From the NCBI RefSeq assembly GCF_010731295.1, contig NZ_AP022579.1:1302001-1366000 (forward strand): DNA of 64,000 bases, read 5' to 3'. Positions 43,262 through 53,818 of this stretch are shown here, in pieces; position 1 is the first letter of the stretch, and the number at the start of each line of letters is the position of its first letter. The notes beneath the pieces are model-generated. The model was given only the letters and a program-made list of their open reading frames with translations, did no database searches and was not told the origin of the DNA. This DNA is from Mycolicibacterium boenickei. Lineage in GTDB: Bacteria; Actinomycetota; Actinomycetes; Mycobacteriales; Mycobacteriaceae. The translations under genes and the position numbers were made by a program.

Positions 43262-44758
43262 CTAGTGGTCCCGCCGCTCGTCGGAGGTGGGGAAGTGCTC
43301 GGCCAAGGCCGCGGCGATCTCCAAGAACTTGCGGCGGGTCGGAGTCGACATCTCCCTGGGATCGACGACGCCGCCGGGCCGCAGGTGCCCGTCGAACGGC
43401 ACCTCGATCACCCGCTGGCCCTGACCAGAGAACTGTCCGGCCAGGATCGTCCGCGTGCGCTTGTCAGCGTGGCCGTCAGAGTCGTTGAGCACCACCACGG
43501 TGCGCTGCAGCAGATCCGTCATCTCGTGGGCGGCCAGCCAGTCCAGCGTCTGGCCCGCGGTGGCGGCGCCGTCGACCCACGGTGAGGACACCACGATCAG
43601 GCCGTCGAGGTCGCGCAGCACCTCCTGGGTGACCGGCGAGTCCATGGTCGAACTGCAGTCCACCACCGAGATCGAGAAATGCTTGTCCAGACGGGTGGTC
43701 GCCTCGCGGTAGATCGCCGCGTCGAGCACCCGGCGCCGGGCCGGCGTGCCCTCGCCGGCCAGGACGAACAGCCCGGCGGCGTTGGTGCCGACCCGACTGC
43801 GCACATCGGCGAACGAGTCCAGGTGGCGGTCGTTGGCGAGTTCCCAGTACGAGCTCTGGGCCTGCGGGTCGACGCGGCTGCCGAGCTTGCCGAACGAGGT
43901 GTCGGCGTCGATGGCCACCACGCGATCGTCCTGGCGCAGCTGGGCGAATATCGACCCGACACTGGCCGAGACGGTGGTCTTGCCGACCCCGCCCTTGCCC
44001 ATCACGCCGACTTTGTAGTGACCGCGCAGGAGGCCCTTGATCTTGGTCTCCAACTCGGCCATCCGGAGGTCCTCGGGTGACGGGCCGGGATTGACCAGTC
44101 CGAACGTCGCCCGGTAGACGAACAGTCGCCAACCACTGCCGGGCGGCTGTCGCTTCGGCGGCACGAGGTCGTTGACCCGGATGCGGTCGGCGTAAGAGCC
44201 GGTCGGCAGTGGGGGAACGGAAGGTGCGGCAGCCGGATCGGGCGCGAATCCGCCTTCGGCAGGCCAGGGTTGGCCGGGCGGCGGCCCATAGGGCTGCTGC
44301 GGAGGCCCCCCGGGTCCGGGCGGCCGCTGAGACGGAAGCTGCCAGCCGGGAGGATGCTGCTCCCACGCATCCGGACGGCCTTCCGGGTGTCCAGGGGCGG
44401 GCGGCGCCTGGTTCGGCGGCGCTTGGCGGGCATCGTGCGGAGGCTGGGTCGGTGCGGGCGGTGGCGGCGGCGGTGCCTGCTGTTGCGGAGGGGCCGGCGG
44501 AGCGGGAGGCGCTTCCCGGAACGTGCTGCGGGCCCGCTCGGCGTCGGGATCGGTCGGTACGCCGTGAGGGGAGCCGGAGTCGTCGGGATCGGTGTTCTCC
44601 GGAGCTTTGGACGGCACGAAATTGACCGGCGGACGGCCGGGGATCGATGGCGGCTCTGGCGGCTTACGACGGGTTGGCCGGGTGTCGGGCTCGAAATGGG
44701 ATTCCTCCGGACCCGTCCAGCCGAGCTCTCTACGCAAGGTGTCGTCGGGGTCGGGCAC
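43262..44758 (-). CDS. EspI-like ParA/MinD-type ATPase, upstream of espE
   Basis: 498 aa. A long Pro/Gln-rich N-terminal region (~1-190), then a conserved SYADRIRVNDLVPPKRQPPG linker and a MinD-like P-loop domain with GKGGVGKTT (~254-262), AIDADTSFGKLGSR and the SVVDCSSTMDSPVTQ switch. Same architecture as EspI of ESX-1, also encoded in this window, so it is an EspI paralog or a CpaE-like T7SS ATPase. GTG at 44758 has GGAGGAG eight bases upstream; GTG at 44782 is the longer choice. Faces away from espE. Confidence 0.8.
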   Translation of the reverse strand: MPDPDDTLRRELGWTGPEESHFEPDTRPTRRKPPEPPSIPGRPPVNFVPSKAPENTDPDDSGSPHGVPTDPDAERARSTFREAPPAPPAPPQQQAPPPPPPAPTQPPHDARQAPPNQAPPAPGHPEGRPDAWEQHPPGWQLPSQRPPGPGGPPQQPYGPPPGQPWPAEGGFAPDPAAAPSVPPLPTGSYADRIRVNDLVPPKRQPPGSGWRLFVYRATFGLVNPGPSPEDLRMAELETKIKGLLRGHYKVGVMGKGGVGKTTVSASVGSIFAQLRQDDRVVAIDADTSFGKLGSRVDPQAQSSYWELANDRHLDSFADVRSRVGTNAAGLFVLAGEGTPARRRVLDAAIYREATTRLDKHFSISVVDCSSTMDSPVTQEVLRDLDGLIVVSSPWVDGAATAGQTLDWLAAHEMTDLLQRTVVVLNDSDGHADKRTRTILAGQFSGQGQRVIEVPFDGHLRPGGVVDPREMSTPTRRKFLEIAAALAEHFPTSDERRDH

Positions 44759-45150
44759 GCCTGAATCTCCTCCGGAACTCACACACGGGAACTTTGAACG
44801 TGCTCAAGTATCGACCACAACGGGTCCGGCATGCATGATCCGCCCACAATCGACCCGAAATGACGGTGCAGCAAATTTGCGCGGCAAACCCCGGCGCACA
44901 CCGGAACCCGGGTGCAAAGTGGCGAGCCAGGGACGGCGCGGGACACCGGCGGCGCCACATTGCGCGCCGCGTACGGAGCCCGTGCGTCGCGATTTGGGCA
45001 CCGCCCGGAAAACGCTCTCTCAACTGCAATAAACGGTGGTCGGAGTCCCTTCCGGGACCGTCCATCAAGCCGGGTCGGAGTGCCGAAATTGGTGCGCTGA
45101 CCGGGCCTGATGCGCTGGTAATCTCTGTTCCGGCGAAGGGGATACGGGGT
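44759..45150. promoter_or_regulatory. Control region between the EspI-like gene and espE
   Basis: 392 bp without a convincing gene; promoters for both divergent units must be here. Short open frames on either strand are not conserved-looking and have no ribosome-binding sites. I see no clear repeat or palindrome. Confidence 0.4.
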
Positions 45151-46656
45151 ATGGGGCTGCTGGGTGATATTGCCGCTTTCGGCAAAGGCGTGATCGAGAA
45201 CAATCTGAAGTTGGCCGAGCGCGCCGCCAACTTCTTCGCATCCCAGATCGGCCCGCGTCTGATCAGGGCGGCCCGGTCGCCCATCATGGTCGCCGGTCAG
45301 CAGACCATCGAGTCGATGAAGCGCAGCACCGGAGTCGGGGATCCGGAGAGCGGGCAGCGCTTCGGTGACGGGGCAGAGCAGATGGGCGCGGTCGGGCAGG
45401 TGCTCGCGTCGGCCTTCCCCGACGACAGCTGGAACAGCGGCGGGGCCAGCGCCTACGCCGGCCGCAACACCGAGCAGGTCGGCCGCGTTCAGACCATGCT
45501 CGGGCTGGACAACATGGTGGCCGGGGTGTTGTCAGCCGAGGCCGGCCAGATCGCGGCTGCCCGCGACAGCCTCGATGGGCATTCCGACTGGCTGGGCGCG
45601 ATGAGCCTGCTCACCACGAGTGCGGGCATCATCCCGGGTTTCGGAACGGCGGCCCAGATGTCGGCCGAGGTCGCGATGGTCGCCAAGGCCATCAGCGATT
45701 CGAGCGGCGACCTGAAAACCTTGCATGGGCACATCGATCAGAACGCGGCCGTGTTGCGTACCGCGGCAGCGCAATACGCGACGCTGGCCGGCGCTGCCGC
45801 CCCCAACGGCGCGGAGTTCGCCCCGCCGGCCGGGGAGGACCCGGACGCGGCGCCCGCACCGGCAGACCCCGAGGCAGACGTGCCGGGCGGCTCCCCGAGC
45901 AGCGCCGACGCCCCCTCCGGTGGCGGCGCGTCCGGCGGAGGTGCACCGTCCGGCGGTGGCGGAGGTGGCGCACCCACGAGTGCGCCGACTTCCGCATCGG
46001 CGCCCTCGATGCCGTCGACCGTGCCGGCATCCGCGACCCCTCCGAACTCAGCCGCCGCCTCCGAAGCTGCCGGCGCGCTCGGCGGGATTCTCGGGTCGTT
46101 GGTGAGCCCGCTCGGCGGGATTCTCGGCGGCGTATTGCAGGCCGCCGGGCAGGCGGCCACCCAGGCGGCACAGGCTGGGACCCAGGCGGCGCAGCTGGGC
46201 AGTCAGGCCGCCGGGCAGGTGGGCGGCGCCGGTACCGACGCGGCCCAGCTCGACAAGGTGTCCGACAGCGCCGATGCCGACGGCCGCGCCGACGGAGACC
46301 GGGACGACCGCGACAAGGACGATCAGGACGACGACAAGGCCGGCCGCGACGAGGCGGACGAAAAGGACGACAAGGACGGCGAAGGCCGAGAGGACGAGCC
46401 TGACGAGGGTCGGGCGGGCGGCCCGCCCGCAGCGGATTCCGCCGGTGAACCGGCTGATCCGCCCGACGCCGGAGGGGACGACGAGGCCGCCAAGACACTG
46501 CCGCCTGACCTGGAGGCCGTGGCCGCCGGCCGCGGCGTCGCGGGCCCGGCTCCGGTGCATGTCGGGGCGGATTTCGAGCAGGGCCAGCTGCACATGGCAG
46601 CGGCGGCTACATTAGATCGCGGTGTACCCGGATCTGCGGCCGTGATCGACAGGTAA
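45151..46656 (+). CDS. espE: ESX-1 secretion-associated protein EspE
   Basis: 501 aa. N-terminal helical EspA/EspE-type domain: GVGDPESGQRFGDGAEQM, then SWNSGGASAYAGRNTEQVG, the W-containing turn typical of T7SS cargo, and a hydrophobic TTSAGIIPGFGTAAQMSAEV stretch. The middle is Gly/Ser/Ala-rich; residues ~370-430 are extremely acidic (D/E/K runs). Rv3864 relatives are secreted or cell-surface ESX-1 cargo. ATG at 45151 with AAGGGG upstream. First gene of the espE-F-G1-H-eccA1-B1-Ca1-Cb1 run. Confidence 0.88.
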   Translation: MGLLGDIAAFGKGVIENNLKLAERAANFFASQIGPRLIRAARSPIMVAGQQTIESMKRSTGVGDPESGQRFGDGAEQMGAVGQVLASAFPDDSWNSGGASAYAGRNTEQVGRVQTMLGLDNMVAGVLSAEAGQIAAARDSLDGHSDWLGAMSLLTTSAGIIPGFGTAAQMSAEVAMVAKAISDSSGDLKTLHGHIDQNAAVLRTAAAQYATLAGAAAPNGAEFAPPAGEDPDAAPAPADPEADVPGGSPSSADAPSGGGASGGGAPSGGGGGGAPTSAPTSASAPSMPSTVPASATPPNSAAASEAAGALGGILGSLVSPLGGILGGVLQAAGQAATQAAQAGTQAAQLGSQAAGQVGGAGTDAAQLDKVSDSADADGRADGDRDDRDKDDQDDDKAGRDEADEKDDKDGEGREDEPDEGRAGGPPAADSAGEPADPPDAGGDDEAAKTLPPDLEAVAAGRGVAGPAPVHVGADFEQGQLHMAAAATLDRGVPGSAAVIDR

Positions 46657-46687
46657 GAATCCGGGGACAGGGATCGAGGGGAATTTC

Positions 46688-46999
46688 ATGGCGGGTGATT
46701 TGCGGGTTGCCACCGCTCATTTGCACGAGCTATCGGCCAAACAAGGCCAGGCTGCCAGCAGCCTGGCCGTGGCCACCGGAGTTGTCGACGGTGTCGACGC
46801 CTCGGTGCGCGTCACGCACGGGCCGATTTCGTCGTCGACGGCCGCTGCCGTCGCGGCCGCGCTCAACGCGCGTCGAGCTGCGGGAACCGGTATGGCCAAG
46901 GTGTCGCGGGATCTGGGGGAGAAGCTCACTCGCGCCGCGGGTGGCTACGACCGGACGGATGCGACGATGGCCGGCGCCCTCCGTGGAACCGTTCGGTAG
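46688..46999 (+). CDS. espF: ESX-1 secretion-associated protein EspF
   Basis: 103-aa small helical cargo of the EspC/EspF family (Rv3865 type). Seen: RVATAHLHELSAKQGQAASS, the conserved VTHGPISSSTAAAVAAAL segment and the C-terminal export motif Tyr-x-x-x-Asp in GGYDRTDATMAG. Probably secreted with EspE as a pair, as EspA is with EspC. Strong conservation with the paralog at 63548. Confidence 0.92.
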   Translation: MAGDLRVATAHLHELSAKQGQAASSLAVATGVVDGVDASVRVTHGPISSSTAAAVAAALNARRAAGTGMAKVSRDLGEKLTRAAGGYDRTDATMAGALRGTVR

Positions 47000-47008
47000 G
47001 GCGGACCG

Positions 47009-47857
47009 ATGACGAATCCTTTCAGCGCTGACGCGAATACCGCGGCTATCGACGACGTCGTCGGGGCCGAACTGACCATCGACGGAATCTTGGTGGTCGC
47101 CGACAAGCTGGGACTGTCGGACTTTCCGCCCTCGATGGGCATCCGGCTGAACATCCCACAACCTGACCTGCGCAAGACCGTGTGGGAACAGGTCGAGCGG
47201 GATCTCATGGCCCAGGGGGTGCTGGACGTCTTCGGTAGCCCCCACCCCGAGGTGGCAGCCATGCTCGACACCTTGAGCCGGCCCGAACGCACGCTGGAGG
47301 GGCGCTGGTGGCGCCGCGACGTGGGCGGGAAGATGATCCGGTTTGTGGTGTGCCGCAAGGGCGGTCGGCATGTGGTCGCCGCGCGTGACAACGACATGCT
47401 GGTGCTGCAGCGGGTGGCCGCACAGGTGGGCCTGGCCGGCATGGTGATGACCGTGCTCGGGGAAGGCATGCCGGCCAACGTCGAGCCGTTGACCGGTGTC
47501 GCGGCGACTCTGGCGAATTGCCGGACCGCCGACGAGCTGACCGGCTACGGGATTCCGCCCACCTCGGCGCGGGTCTACGCGAACATCATCTCCGAGCCCG
47601 AGAGCTGGGTGGAGCTCGTGGTGTCCGAGCGCAATCCGGGCGGCACCACATCTCAGGTCGACGTCGCCGCTGGGGTGCTCGATTCGAAGCAGGGACGCAT
47701 CGTGTCCATCCCGCGCCGGGTGAACGGGGAGCTCTACGGCAGCTTCCTGACCGGAACCAAGGACAATCTGCAGCGGGCCCTGGACGGATTGATCGAATTC
47801 CTGCCTTCGGGCTCGTGGTTCGACAAGTCCGAACCGGATAGCTCCTACCTGCACTGA
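47009..47857 (+). CDS. espG1: ESX-1 PE/PPE chaperone EspG1
   Basis: 282 aa, length of Rv3866. EspG proteins bind the helical tip of cognate PPE proteins in the cytosol and keep PE/PPE pairs soluble until EccC takes them. Recognisable blocks: ELTIDGILVVADKLGL, PEVAAMLDTLSRPERTLEGR in parts, RRDVGGKMIRFVVCRKGGRH. Cognate cargo here is likely PE35/PPE68 eight genes downstream. ATG at 47009, ten bp after espF. Confidence 0.92.
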   Translation: MTNPFSADANTAAIDDVVGAELTIDGILVVADKLGLSDFPPSMGIRLNIPQPDLRKTVWEQVERDLMAQGVLDVFGSPHPEVAAMLDTLSRPERTLEGRWWRRDVGGKMIRFVVCRKGGRHVVAARDNDMLVLQRVAAQVGLAGMVMTVLGEGMPANVEPLTGVAATLANCRTADELTGYGIPPTSARVYANIISEPESWVELVVSERNPGGTTSQVDVAAGVLDSKQGRIVSIPRRVNGELYGSFLTGTKDNLQRALDGLIEFLPSGSWFDKSEPDSSYLH

Positions 47858-47871
47858 AAGAGGCCGCCACG

Positions 47872-48429
47872 GTGGGTGACTTTCCGCCACATCATCCGGA
47901 CGACGATGACGACTACGACGATCTATCGGCGCTGGATTTCGCGTCCTCGGACGACACCTCGGACGCCGCGGGTCTCGATGCGCTCGGGACGTACAGCGAC
48001 GACGGTGTCGTCTTCGGCGATTTGGGGTCGGATGAGGCAGAGTCCGACGACGGTGGGTATTCAGAAGGGTCTGTCGACGAGGACGAGAACCTTGAAGTGC
48101 CGCTGTTCACCGTCACCAACCCGCCCGAAACCGTCACGGTGACGGCGTTCATGGACGGTCGGGTGCATCAGATCGAGCTGGCACCCAAAGTCACCACCCT
48201 GACCGAACGGGATCTCGCCGAGGAGATCCTGGTGATCGCGGGCCTGGCTGCTCAGCAGGCCAAGTCCGCCCAGTACTCATTCATGCTCGCCGGTATGCGC
48301 GAGCATGGGCACGACGACGCGGCGACCCGCGACTTTCTGACCCGCGACCTGGATCTGCTCACCCCGGAGCAAGCCGATGATGCTCGGGCCCAGGTCTTTT
48401 CGACTCGCTATGGAGGCGATCATGGTTGA
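47872..48429 (+). CDS. espH: ESX-1 secretion-associated protein EspH
   Basis: 185 aa (Rv3867 type). Starts with an acidic DDDDDYDDLSALDFAS region, followed by a conserved C-terminal domain (EVPLFTVTNPPETVTVTAFM, GRVHQIELAPKVTTLTERDL). Family members act in the cytosol on EspE/EspF-type substrates. GTG start at 47872. The last 8 bp overlap the eccA1 start. The acidic N-terminus is echoed in the truncated gene at the window end. Confidence 0.88.
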   Translation: MGDFPPHHPDDDDDYDDLSALDFASSDDTSDAAGLDALGTYSDDGVVFGDLGSDEAESDDGGYSEGSVDEDENLEVPLFTVTNPPETVTVTAFMDGRVHQIELAPKVTTLTERDLAEEILVIAGLAAQQAKSAQYSFMLAGMREHGHDDAATRDFLTRDLDLLTPEQADDARAQVFSTRYGGDHG

Positions 48430-50146
48430 CCACCTCGCTGGGATGTTCGGCTCGGCAGTCGGGATGCTGAGCAGTTCCCCGGCCCGTTCGCTCGAGATGT
48501 TCACCGAGATCACCAATTACGACGAAACCGCGTGTGACGCGTGGATCGGCCGGATTCGGTGCGGTGACAACGATCGGGTGACGCTGTTCCGGGCCTGGTA
48601 TTCGCGCTCGAACTTCGGGCAGTTGGCCGGCACCGCCGAGATCTCGATGAACAGTGTCGGCGCACGGATCCCGATCGGCGGCATCTACGGCAAGGACATC
48701 TCCTACCCGATCAACTCGCCGCTGTCGATCACCATGGGCTTTGCCGTGCAGGAGGCGGCAGAAGGAAACTTCGCCGACGCGATGGAGGCATTGGAAGGAG
48801 CACCGGCCGCCGGGTCCGATCATCTGGTGTCCTGGGTGAAGGCAGTGATCTACGGTGCGGCGCAACGCTGGACCGATGTGATCGACCAGGTGCGCGGCGC
48901 CGACCAGTGGCCCGACAAGTTCCTTGCTGCCGCGGCGGGTGTGGCCCACGGGGTGGCGGCGGCCAACCTGGGGCTGTTCACCGAGGCCGATCGTAGGCTC
49001 ACCGAGGCCAATGACACTCCGGCCGGCCAAGCGTGCGCACCCGCGATCGCCTGGTACCTGGCAATGGCCCGGCGCTACCAGGGCAACGAGGAATCCGCCC
49101 AGGTACTCCTGGAATGGCTGCAGGCGAACTTCCCCGAGCCCAAAGTCACTGCGGCACTGCGTGATCCGGCCTACCGGCTGGAGACTCTCACTCCCGAGAA
49201 GATCGCGGCCCGCACCGATCCCTGGGACCCGTCCAGCGTCGTGGCCGACACCTCGGGACGCGACAAGCTGCTGGCCGAGGCGCAGGCCGAGCTCGACCGG
49301 CAGATCGGCCTGGGCCGGGTCAAGGAGCAGATCGAGGCCTACCGGGCAGCGACCCAGATGGCCCGGATCCGTGCCGCGCGCGGCATGAAGGTGGCCCAGA
49401 CCTCCAAGCACATGATCTTCGCGGGTCCCCCAGGTACCGGCAAGACGACGATCGCGCGCGTGGTGGCCAACATCCTGGCCGGTCTCGGCGTCATCGCCGA
49501 ACCGAAGTTGATCGAGACCTCGCGTAAGGATTTCGTCGCGGAGTACGAAGGTCAGTCGGCGGTGAAGACGGCCAAGACGATCGATCGCGCGCTCGGCGGC
49601 GTGCTGTTCATCGACGAGGCCTACACACTGGTGCAGGAGCGCGACGGCCGCGCCGACCCGTTCGGCACCGAGGCGCTGGACACCCTGCTGGCCCGGATGG
49701 AGAACGACCGCGACCGGTTGGTGGTGATCATCGCCGGCTACAGCAACGACATCGATCGCCTGCTGGAGACCAACGACGGCCTGCGTTCGCGGTTCGCGAC
49801 CCGGATCGAGTTCGACTCGTACTCGCCCGACGACATCGTTGAGATCACGAAAGTCATTGCCAAGGCCAATGATTCACAGCTCGACGACGAGGCGGCCAAG
49901 AGGGTGCACGAGGCGGCGAGCCTGCTGAGTCAGCGCACCCTCAACGGCAAGCCGGCCCTGGACATCGCCGGTAACGGGCGCTACGCCCGGCAGCTGGTGG
50001 AGGCCGGTGAGCAGAACCGCGACATGCGGCTGGCCCGGTCGCTGGACTTCGAGAACCTGGGTGTCGATCAGCTCAGTGAGGTCAACGGAGAAGACATGGC
50101 GGCAGCGATCGCGGCGGTGCACAGCCGCCTGAACATCGGCGAATAG
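48422..50146 (+). CDS. eccA1: ESX-1 AAA+ ATPase EccA1
   Basis: 574 aa. N-terminal six-TPR-like helical domain (~1-280), then a CbxX/CfqX-type AAA+ domain with Walker A GPPGTGKT at residues 335-342, Walker [11 protein letters not shown] and sensor [13 protein letters not shown]. Cytosolic ATPase thought to handle ESX substrates and EspG-PPE complexes. ATG at 48422 has GGAGG six bases upstream and overlaps espH by 8 bp; an in-frame ATG upstream at 48377 lies inside espH. Confidence 0.96.
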   Translation: MVDHLAGMFGSAVGMLSSSPARSLEMFTEITNYDETACDAWIGRIRCGDNDRVTLFRAWYSRSNFGQLAGTAEISMNSVGARIPIGGIYGKDISYPINSPLSITMGFAVQEAAEGNFADAMEALEGAPAAGSDHLVSWVKAVIYGAAQRWTDVIDQVRGADQWPDKFLAAAAGVAHGVAAANLGLFTEADRRLTEANDTPAGQACAPAIAWYLAMARRYQGNEESAQVLLEWLQANFPEPKVTAALRDPAYRLETLTPEKIAARTDPWDPSSVVADTSGRDKLLAEAQAELDRQIGLGRVKEQIEAYRAATQMARIRAARGMKVAQTSKHMIFAGPPGTGKTTIARVVANILAGLGVIAEPKLIETSRKDFVAEYEGQSAVKTAKTIDRALGGVLFIDEAYTLVQERDGRADPFGTEALDTLLARMENDRDRLVVIIAGYSNDIDRLLETNDGLRSRFATRIEFDSYSPDDIVEITKVIAKANDSQLDDEAAKRVHEAASLLSQRTLNGKPALDIAGNGRYARQLVEAGEQNRDMRLARSLDFENLGVDQLSEVNGEDMAAAIAAVHSRLNIGE

Positions 50147-50148
50147 GG

Positions 50149-51591
50149 ATGGCAGGCTTCCGGCTCACCACCAAGGTCCAGGTCAGCGGCTGGCGCTTTC
50201 TGCTGCGCCGCGTCGAGCACGCCATCGTGCGCCGGGACACCCGGATGTTCGACGATCCGCTGCAGTTCTACAGCCGCGCGGTGTTCGCCGGTGTCGTGGT
50301 CTCGGTGCTCATCTGTCTCGGCGCGGCGTTGATGGCGTATTTCAAGCCGCTGGGCAAGCAGGGCAGTGACCAGCTGTTGGTCGACCGCACCACCAATCAG
50401 CTCTACGTGATGCTGCCCGGCAGCAACGTGCTGCGGCCGGTGTACAACCTGACGTCGGCCCGGCTGGCCCTCGGCAATTCGGGGACTCCGTCGGCGGTGA
50501 AGTCCGAGGAGCTCAATCGGCTGCCCAAGGGCCAGCCGATCGGTATCCCCGGTGCGCCGTATGCCACGCCGACGGGTGTGCCCGCATCGCGCTGGACACT
50601 GTGCGACACCGTCGCCAAGCCCGACAGCTCGGCACCCAAGGTGGAAACCTCCATCCTGATCCGGTCGCTGGCAACGGATCTCGCGGTCGGCCCGATGCGC
50701 CCGAACCAGGGCATGCTGGTGTCGTTCGAGGGCGGTAACTGGCTGGTCACCGCCGACGGCCGGCACAGCATCGACCTGGGCGACCGCGCGGTGAGCTCGG
50801 CGGTGGGCATCCCGGTCACCGCCAAGGCCACCCCGGTCTCGGAGGGGCTGTTCAACGCGCTGGCCAACATGGGCCCGTGGCAGCTGCCGGCGATCCCGGC
50901 CGCCGGAGCGCCGAATACCGTTGGGCTGCCGGAGAATCTGGTGATCGGGTCGGTGTTCCAGACGGCCACCGAGTCCGATCCGCAGCACTACGTGGTGTTG
51001 CCGGACGGTGTCGCCCGCGTCAACCCCACCACTGCGGCGGCCTTGCGCGCCACCAACTCCTACGGACTGTTGCAACCGCCCTCGGTCGAGGCGAGCGTGG
51101 TGGCCAAGATCGCCGAGCAGGTGTACGTGTCGCCGCTCCCGGACAAGCCGCTCGAGGTGCTGCTGCGGCAGGACTCGCCGGTGTTGTGCTGGGCCTGGCA
51201 GCGTGAGCCGGGCGATCAGGCGCCGAAGACCACGGTAATCGCCGGCCGCCGCCTGCCGATCCCGTCGTCGGCCGTCGGCACCGGGATCGACCAGATCGGC
51301 GGTGACTCAACGGTGTACATCGAAGGCGGTCAGTTCGTGCGGCTGCAGTCGCCGGATCCCCGGGTGGGCGAAAGCCTGTATTACATCGATCCGCAAGGGG
51401 TGCGGTACGGCATCGCCAATGACGATGCCGCGAAGAATCTGGGCTTGTCCGGTTCGGTGAACGCACCGTGGCAAGTCGTCGGGCTGCTGGTGGAGGGCCC
51501 GGTGTTGTCGAAGGACGCGGCGCTGCTTGAGCACGACACGCTGCCTGCCGACCCACATCCGCGCAAAGTCGAAAGCAAGCAAGGCTCATGA
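50149..51591 (+). CDS. eccB1: ESX-1 membrane core component EccB1
   Basis: 480 aa, the exact usual length. Cytosolic N-terminus, one membrane helix at ~44-65 ([20 protein letters not shown]), then a large periplasmic domain with repeat folds and a Cys pair (TLCDTVAKP and [11 protein letters not shown]). EccB links the inner-membrane hexamer in the periplasm. Stop overlaps eccCa1 (ATGA). Confidence 0.96.
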   Translation: MAGFRLTTKVQVSGWRFLLRRVEHAIVRRDTRMFDDPLQFYSRAVFAGVVVSVLICLGAALMAYFKPLGKQGSDQLLVDRTTNQLYVMLPGSNVLRPVYNLTSARLALGNSGTPSAVKSEELNRLPKGQPIGIPGAPYATPTGVPASRWTLCDTVAKPDSSAPKVETSILIRSLATDLAVGPMRPNQGMLVSFEGGNWLVTADGRHSIDLGDRAVSSAVGIPVTAKATPVSEGLFNALANMGPWQLPAIPAAGAPNTVGLPENLVIGSVFQTATESDPQHYVVLPDGVARVNPTTAAALRATNSYGLLQPPSVEASVVAKIAEQVYVSPLPDKPLEVLLRQDSPVLCWAWQREPGDQAPKTTVIAGRRLPIPSSAVGTGIDQIGGDSTVYIEGGQFVRLQSPDPRVGESLYYIDPQGVRYGIANDDAAKNLGLSGSVNAPWQVVGLLVEGPVLSKDAALLEHDTLPADPHPRKVESKQGS

Positions 51592-53816
51592 CGACCAAGA
51601 AGTTCACCCCGACGATCAAGCGCGGGCCGCGGCTGACACCGGGCGAGATCAACGTCGCCGCACCGGATGACCTCGGGATCGAGATCCCGCCGTCGGGCAT
51701 GCAGAAGGCCATGCCCTGGGTCATGGGCGGCTGCATGCTCGGCATGATCGCGATCATGATCTTCACCGGCGTGCGTCAGCTGTCGCCGTACATGCTGATG
51801 ATGCCGCTGATGATGATCATGGGCACCGTCGGTTTCATGTCCGGCGGCGGTCAGGGCGGCAAGCGGGTTCCCGAGATCAACGCCGACCGCAAGGAATACC
51901 TGCGGTACCTGGCCGGCCTGCGTACCCGCGTGACGTCGTCGGCGTCGGCTCAGGTGGCGTTCTTCGGTTACCACGCACCGCATCCCGAGGATCTGTTGTC
52001 GATCATCGGAACGCACCGGCAGTGGTCGCGTCAGGCCAACTCGGACTTCTACGCCGCCACCCGGATCGGCATCGGTGCCGAGATCGCGGTCGACCGGCTG
52101 CTCAAGCCGAACACCAGTGGCGAGCTCGCCGGCCCGCAGGGCGCGCCGCAGCCGCACCTGGAGCCCGTCAGCCACATGTGGGTGACCAAGTTCCTGCGCA
52201 CCCACGGCTTGATCCAGGATTGCCCGAAACTTGTTCAGCTGCGGACATTTCCGACCATCGCCGTGGGTGGCGACATCGATGGCGCGGCGGGGCTGCTGAC
52301 CGCGATGATCTGTCATCTGGCGGTCTTCCATCCGCCAGACCTGCTGCAGATCCGGGTGCTCACCGACAACCCGGAGGATCCGAACTGGTCGTGGCTCAAG
52401 TGGTTGCCGCACGTCCAGCACCAGACCGATACCGATGCGGCCGGGCCCACCCGGCTGGTCTACACCCGTCCCGACGGGCTGAGCGATCTGACCGCGCGCG
52501 GCCCGCACAGCGCCGACTCCGCGCCAGGCGGCCCCTACGTGATCGTGGTCGATCTGACCGGCGGCAAGGCCGGTTTCCCGGTCGACGGCCGGGCCGGCGT
52601 CACCGTGCTCACGCTGGGCAATCACCGCGGCTCGGCCTACCGGCTGCGGGTCGATGCGGACGGTACGGCCGACGACAAGCTTCCGAACCAGAACTACCGC
52701 GAGGTGACGCGCGTCGTCGACCGGATGACCCCGGCGCAGGCCGGCAGGGTCGCCCGCAAGCTGGCCGGCTGGTCGATCACCGGGACGATCATCGACAAGA
52801 ACGTCCGGGTACAGAAGAAGGTCTCCAAAGAATGGCACCACCTGGTGGGCGCCAAGTCGGTGGAGGAAGTGACGCCCGCGCGCTGGCGGATGTTCACCGA
52901 CACCGACCGGGACCGGCTCAAGATCCCGTTCGGTCACGAGCTCAAGACCGGCGAGGTGATGAAGCTCGACATCAAGGAGGGCGCCGAGTTCGGCGCAGGC
53001 CCGCACGGCATGCTGATCGGCACCACCGGCTCGGGTAAGTCGGAGTTCCTGCGGACCATGATCCTGTCGCTGGTGGCGACCCATCACCCGGATCAGATCA
53101 ACTTGCTGCTCACCGACTTCAAGGGCGGTTCGACCTTCCTGGGTATGGAGAAGCTGCCGCACACCGCGGCCGTCGTCACCAACATGGAAGAGGAAGCCGA
53201 GCTCGTCGGCCGTATGGGCGAGGTGCTCACCGGTGAGCTCGACCGGCGCCAGCAGATCCTGCGTCAGGCGGGTATGCAGGTCGGCGCCGCGGGCGCGCTC
53301 TCGGGTGTGGCCGAGTACGAGAAGCACCGCGAGCGCGGTGCGGACCTTCCGCCGTTGCCGACGCTGTTCGTGGTGGTCGACGAGTTCGCCGAGCTCCTGC
53401 AGAACCATCCGGACTTCATCGGGTTGTTCGACCGGATCTGCCGCGTCGGCCGCTCGTTGCGTGTCCACCTGCTGCTCGCCACCCAGTCGCTGAACACCGG
53501 CGGCGTCCGCATCGACAAGCTCGAGCCCAACCTGACCTACCGAATCGCGTTGCGTACCACCAGTTCCGCCGAGTCCAAGGCGGTGATCGGCACGCCGGAG
53601 GCGCAGTACATCACCAACAAGGAGAGCGGTGTCGGCTTCCTCCGGGTGGGCATGGAGGACCCGGTGAAGTTCAGCACCCTCTACACCGGCGCCAACTATG
53701 TGCCCGAGGTGGAGGACTCCGCGGACGGCGAGGCCAGGCCTCGGGAGAAGCGGCAGGCCCGGGTGCGGATCCACCAGTTCACGACGACCCCGATTTTTGA
53801 TACGGCGGTGAGCTAG
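51588..53816 (+). CDS. eccCa1: ESX-1 FtsK/SpoIIIE-type ATPase subunit EccCa1
   Basis: 742 aa. Two membrane helices at ~40-80, a degenerate DUF domain, then the first FtsK-type ATPase domain with Walker A GTTGSGKS at 478-485 and Walker [13 protein letters not shown]. Motor of the secretion channel; split EccC (Ca + Cb) is the hallmark of ESX-1. Two bases separate it from eccCb1. Confidence 0.97.
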   Translation: MTTKKFTPTIKRGPRLTPGEINVAAPDDLGIEIPPSGMQKAMPWVMGGCMLGMIAIMIFTGVRQLSPYMLMMPLMMIMGTVGFMSGGGQGGKRVPEINADRKEYLRYLAGLRTRVTSSASAQVAFFGYHAPHPEDLLSIIGTHRQWSRQANSDFYAATRIGIGAEIAVDRLLKPNTSGELAGPQGAPQPHLEPVSHMWVTKFLRTHGLIQDCPKLVQLRTFPTIAVGGDIDGAAGLLTAMICHLAVFHPPDLLQIRVLTDNPEDPNWSWLKWLPHVQHQTDTDAAGPTRLVYTRPDGLSDLTARGPHSADSAPGGPYVIVVDLTGGKAGFPVDGRAGVTVLTLGNHRGSAYRLRVDADGTADDKLPNQNYREVTRVVDRMTPAQAGRVARKLAGWSITGTIIDKNVRVQKKVSKEWHHLVGAKSVEEVTPARWRMFTDTDRDRLKIPFGHELKTGEVMKLDIKEGAEFGAGPHGMLIGTTGSGKSEFLRTMILSLVATHHPDQINLLLTDFKGGSTFLGMEKLPHTAAVVTNMEEEAELVGRMGEVLTGELDRRQQILRQAGMQVGAAGALSGVAEYEKHRERGADLPPLPTLFVVVDEFAELLQNHPDFIGLFDRICRVGRSLRVHLLLATQSLNTGGVRIDKLEPNLTYRIALRTTSSAESKAVIGTPEAQYITNKESGVGFLRVGMEDPVKFSTLYTGANYVPEVEDSADGEARPREKRQARVRIHQFTTTPIFDTAVS

Positions 53817-53818
53817 CC

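Noticed and set aside
44860..45150. In-frame extension of espE upstream of ATG 45151
   Set aside because: No conserved residues and no ribosome-binding site upstream; the ATG at 45151 has AAGGGG and matches the usual EspE start.
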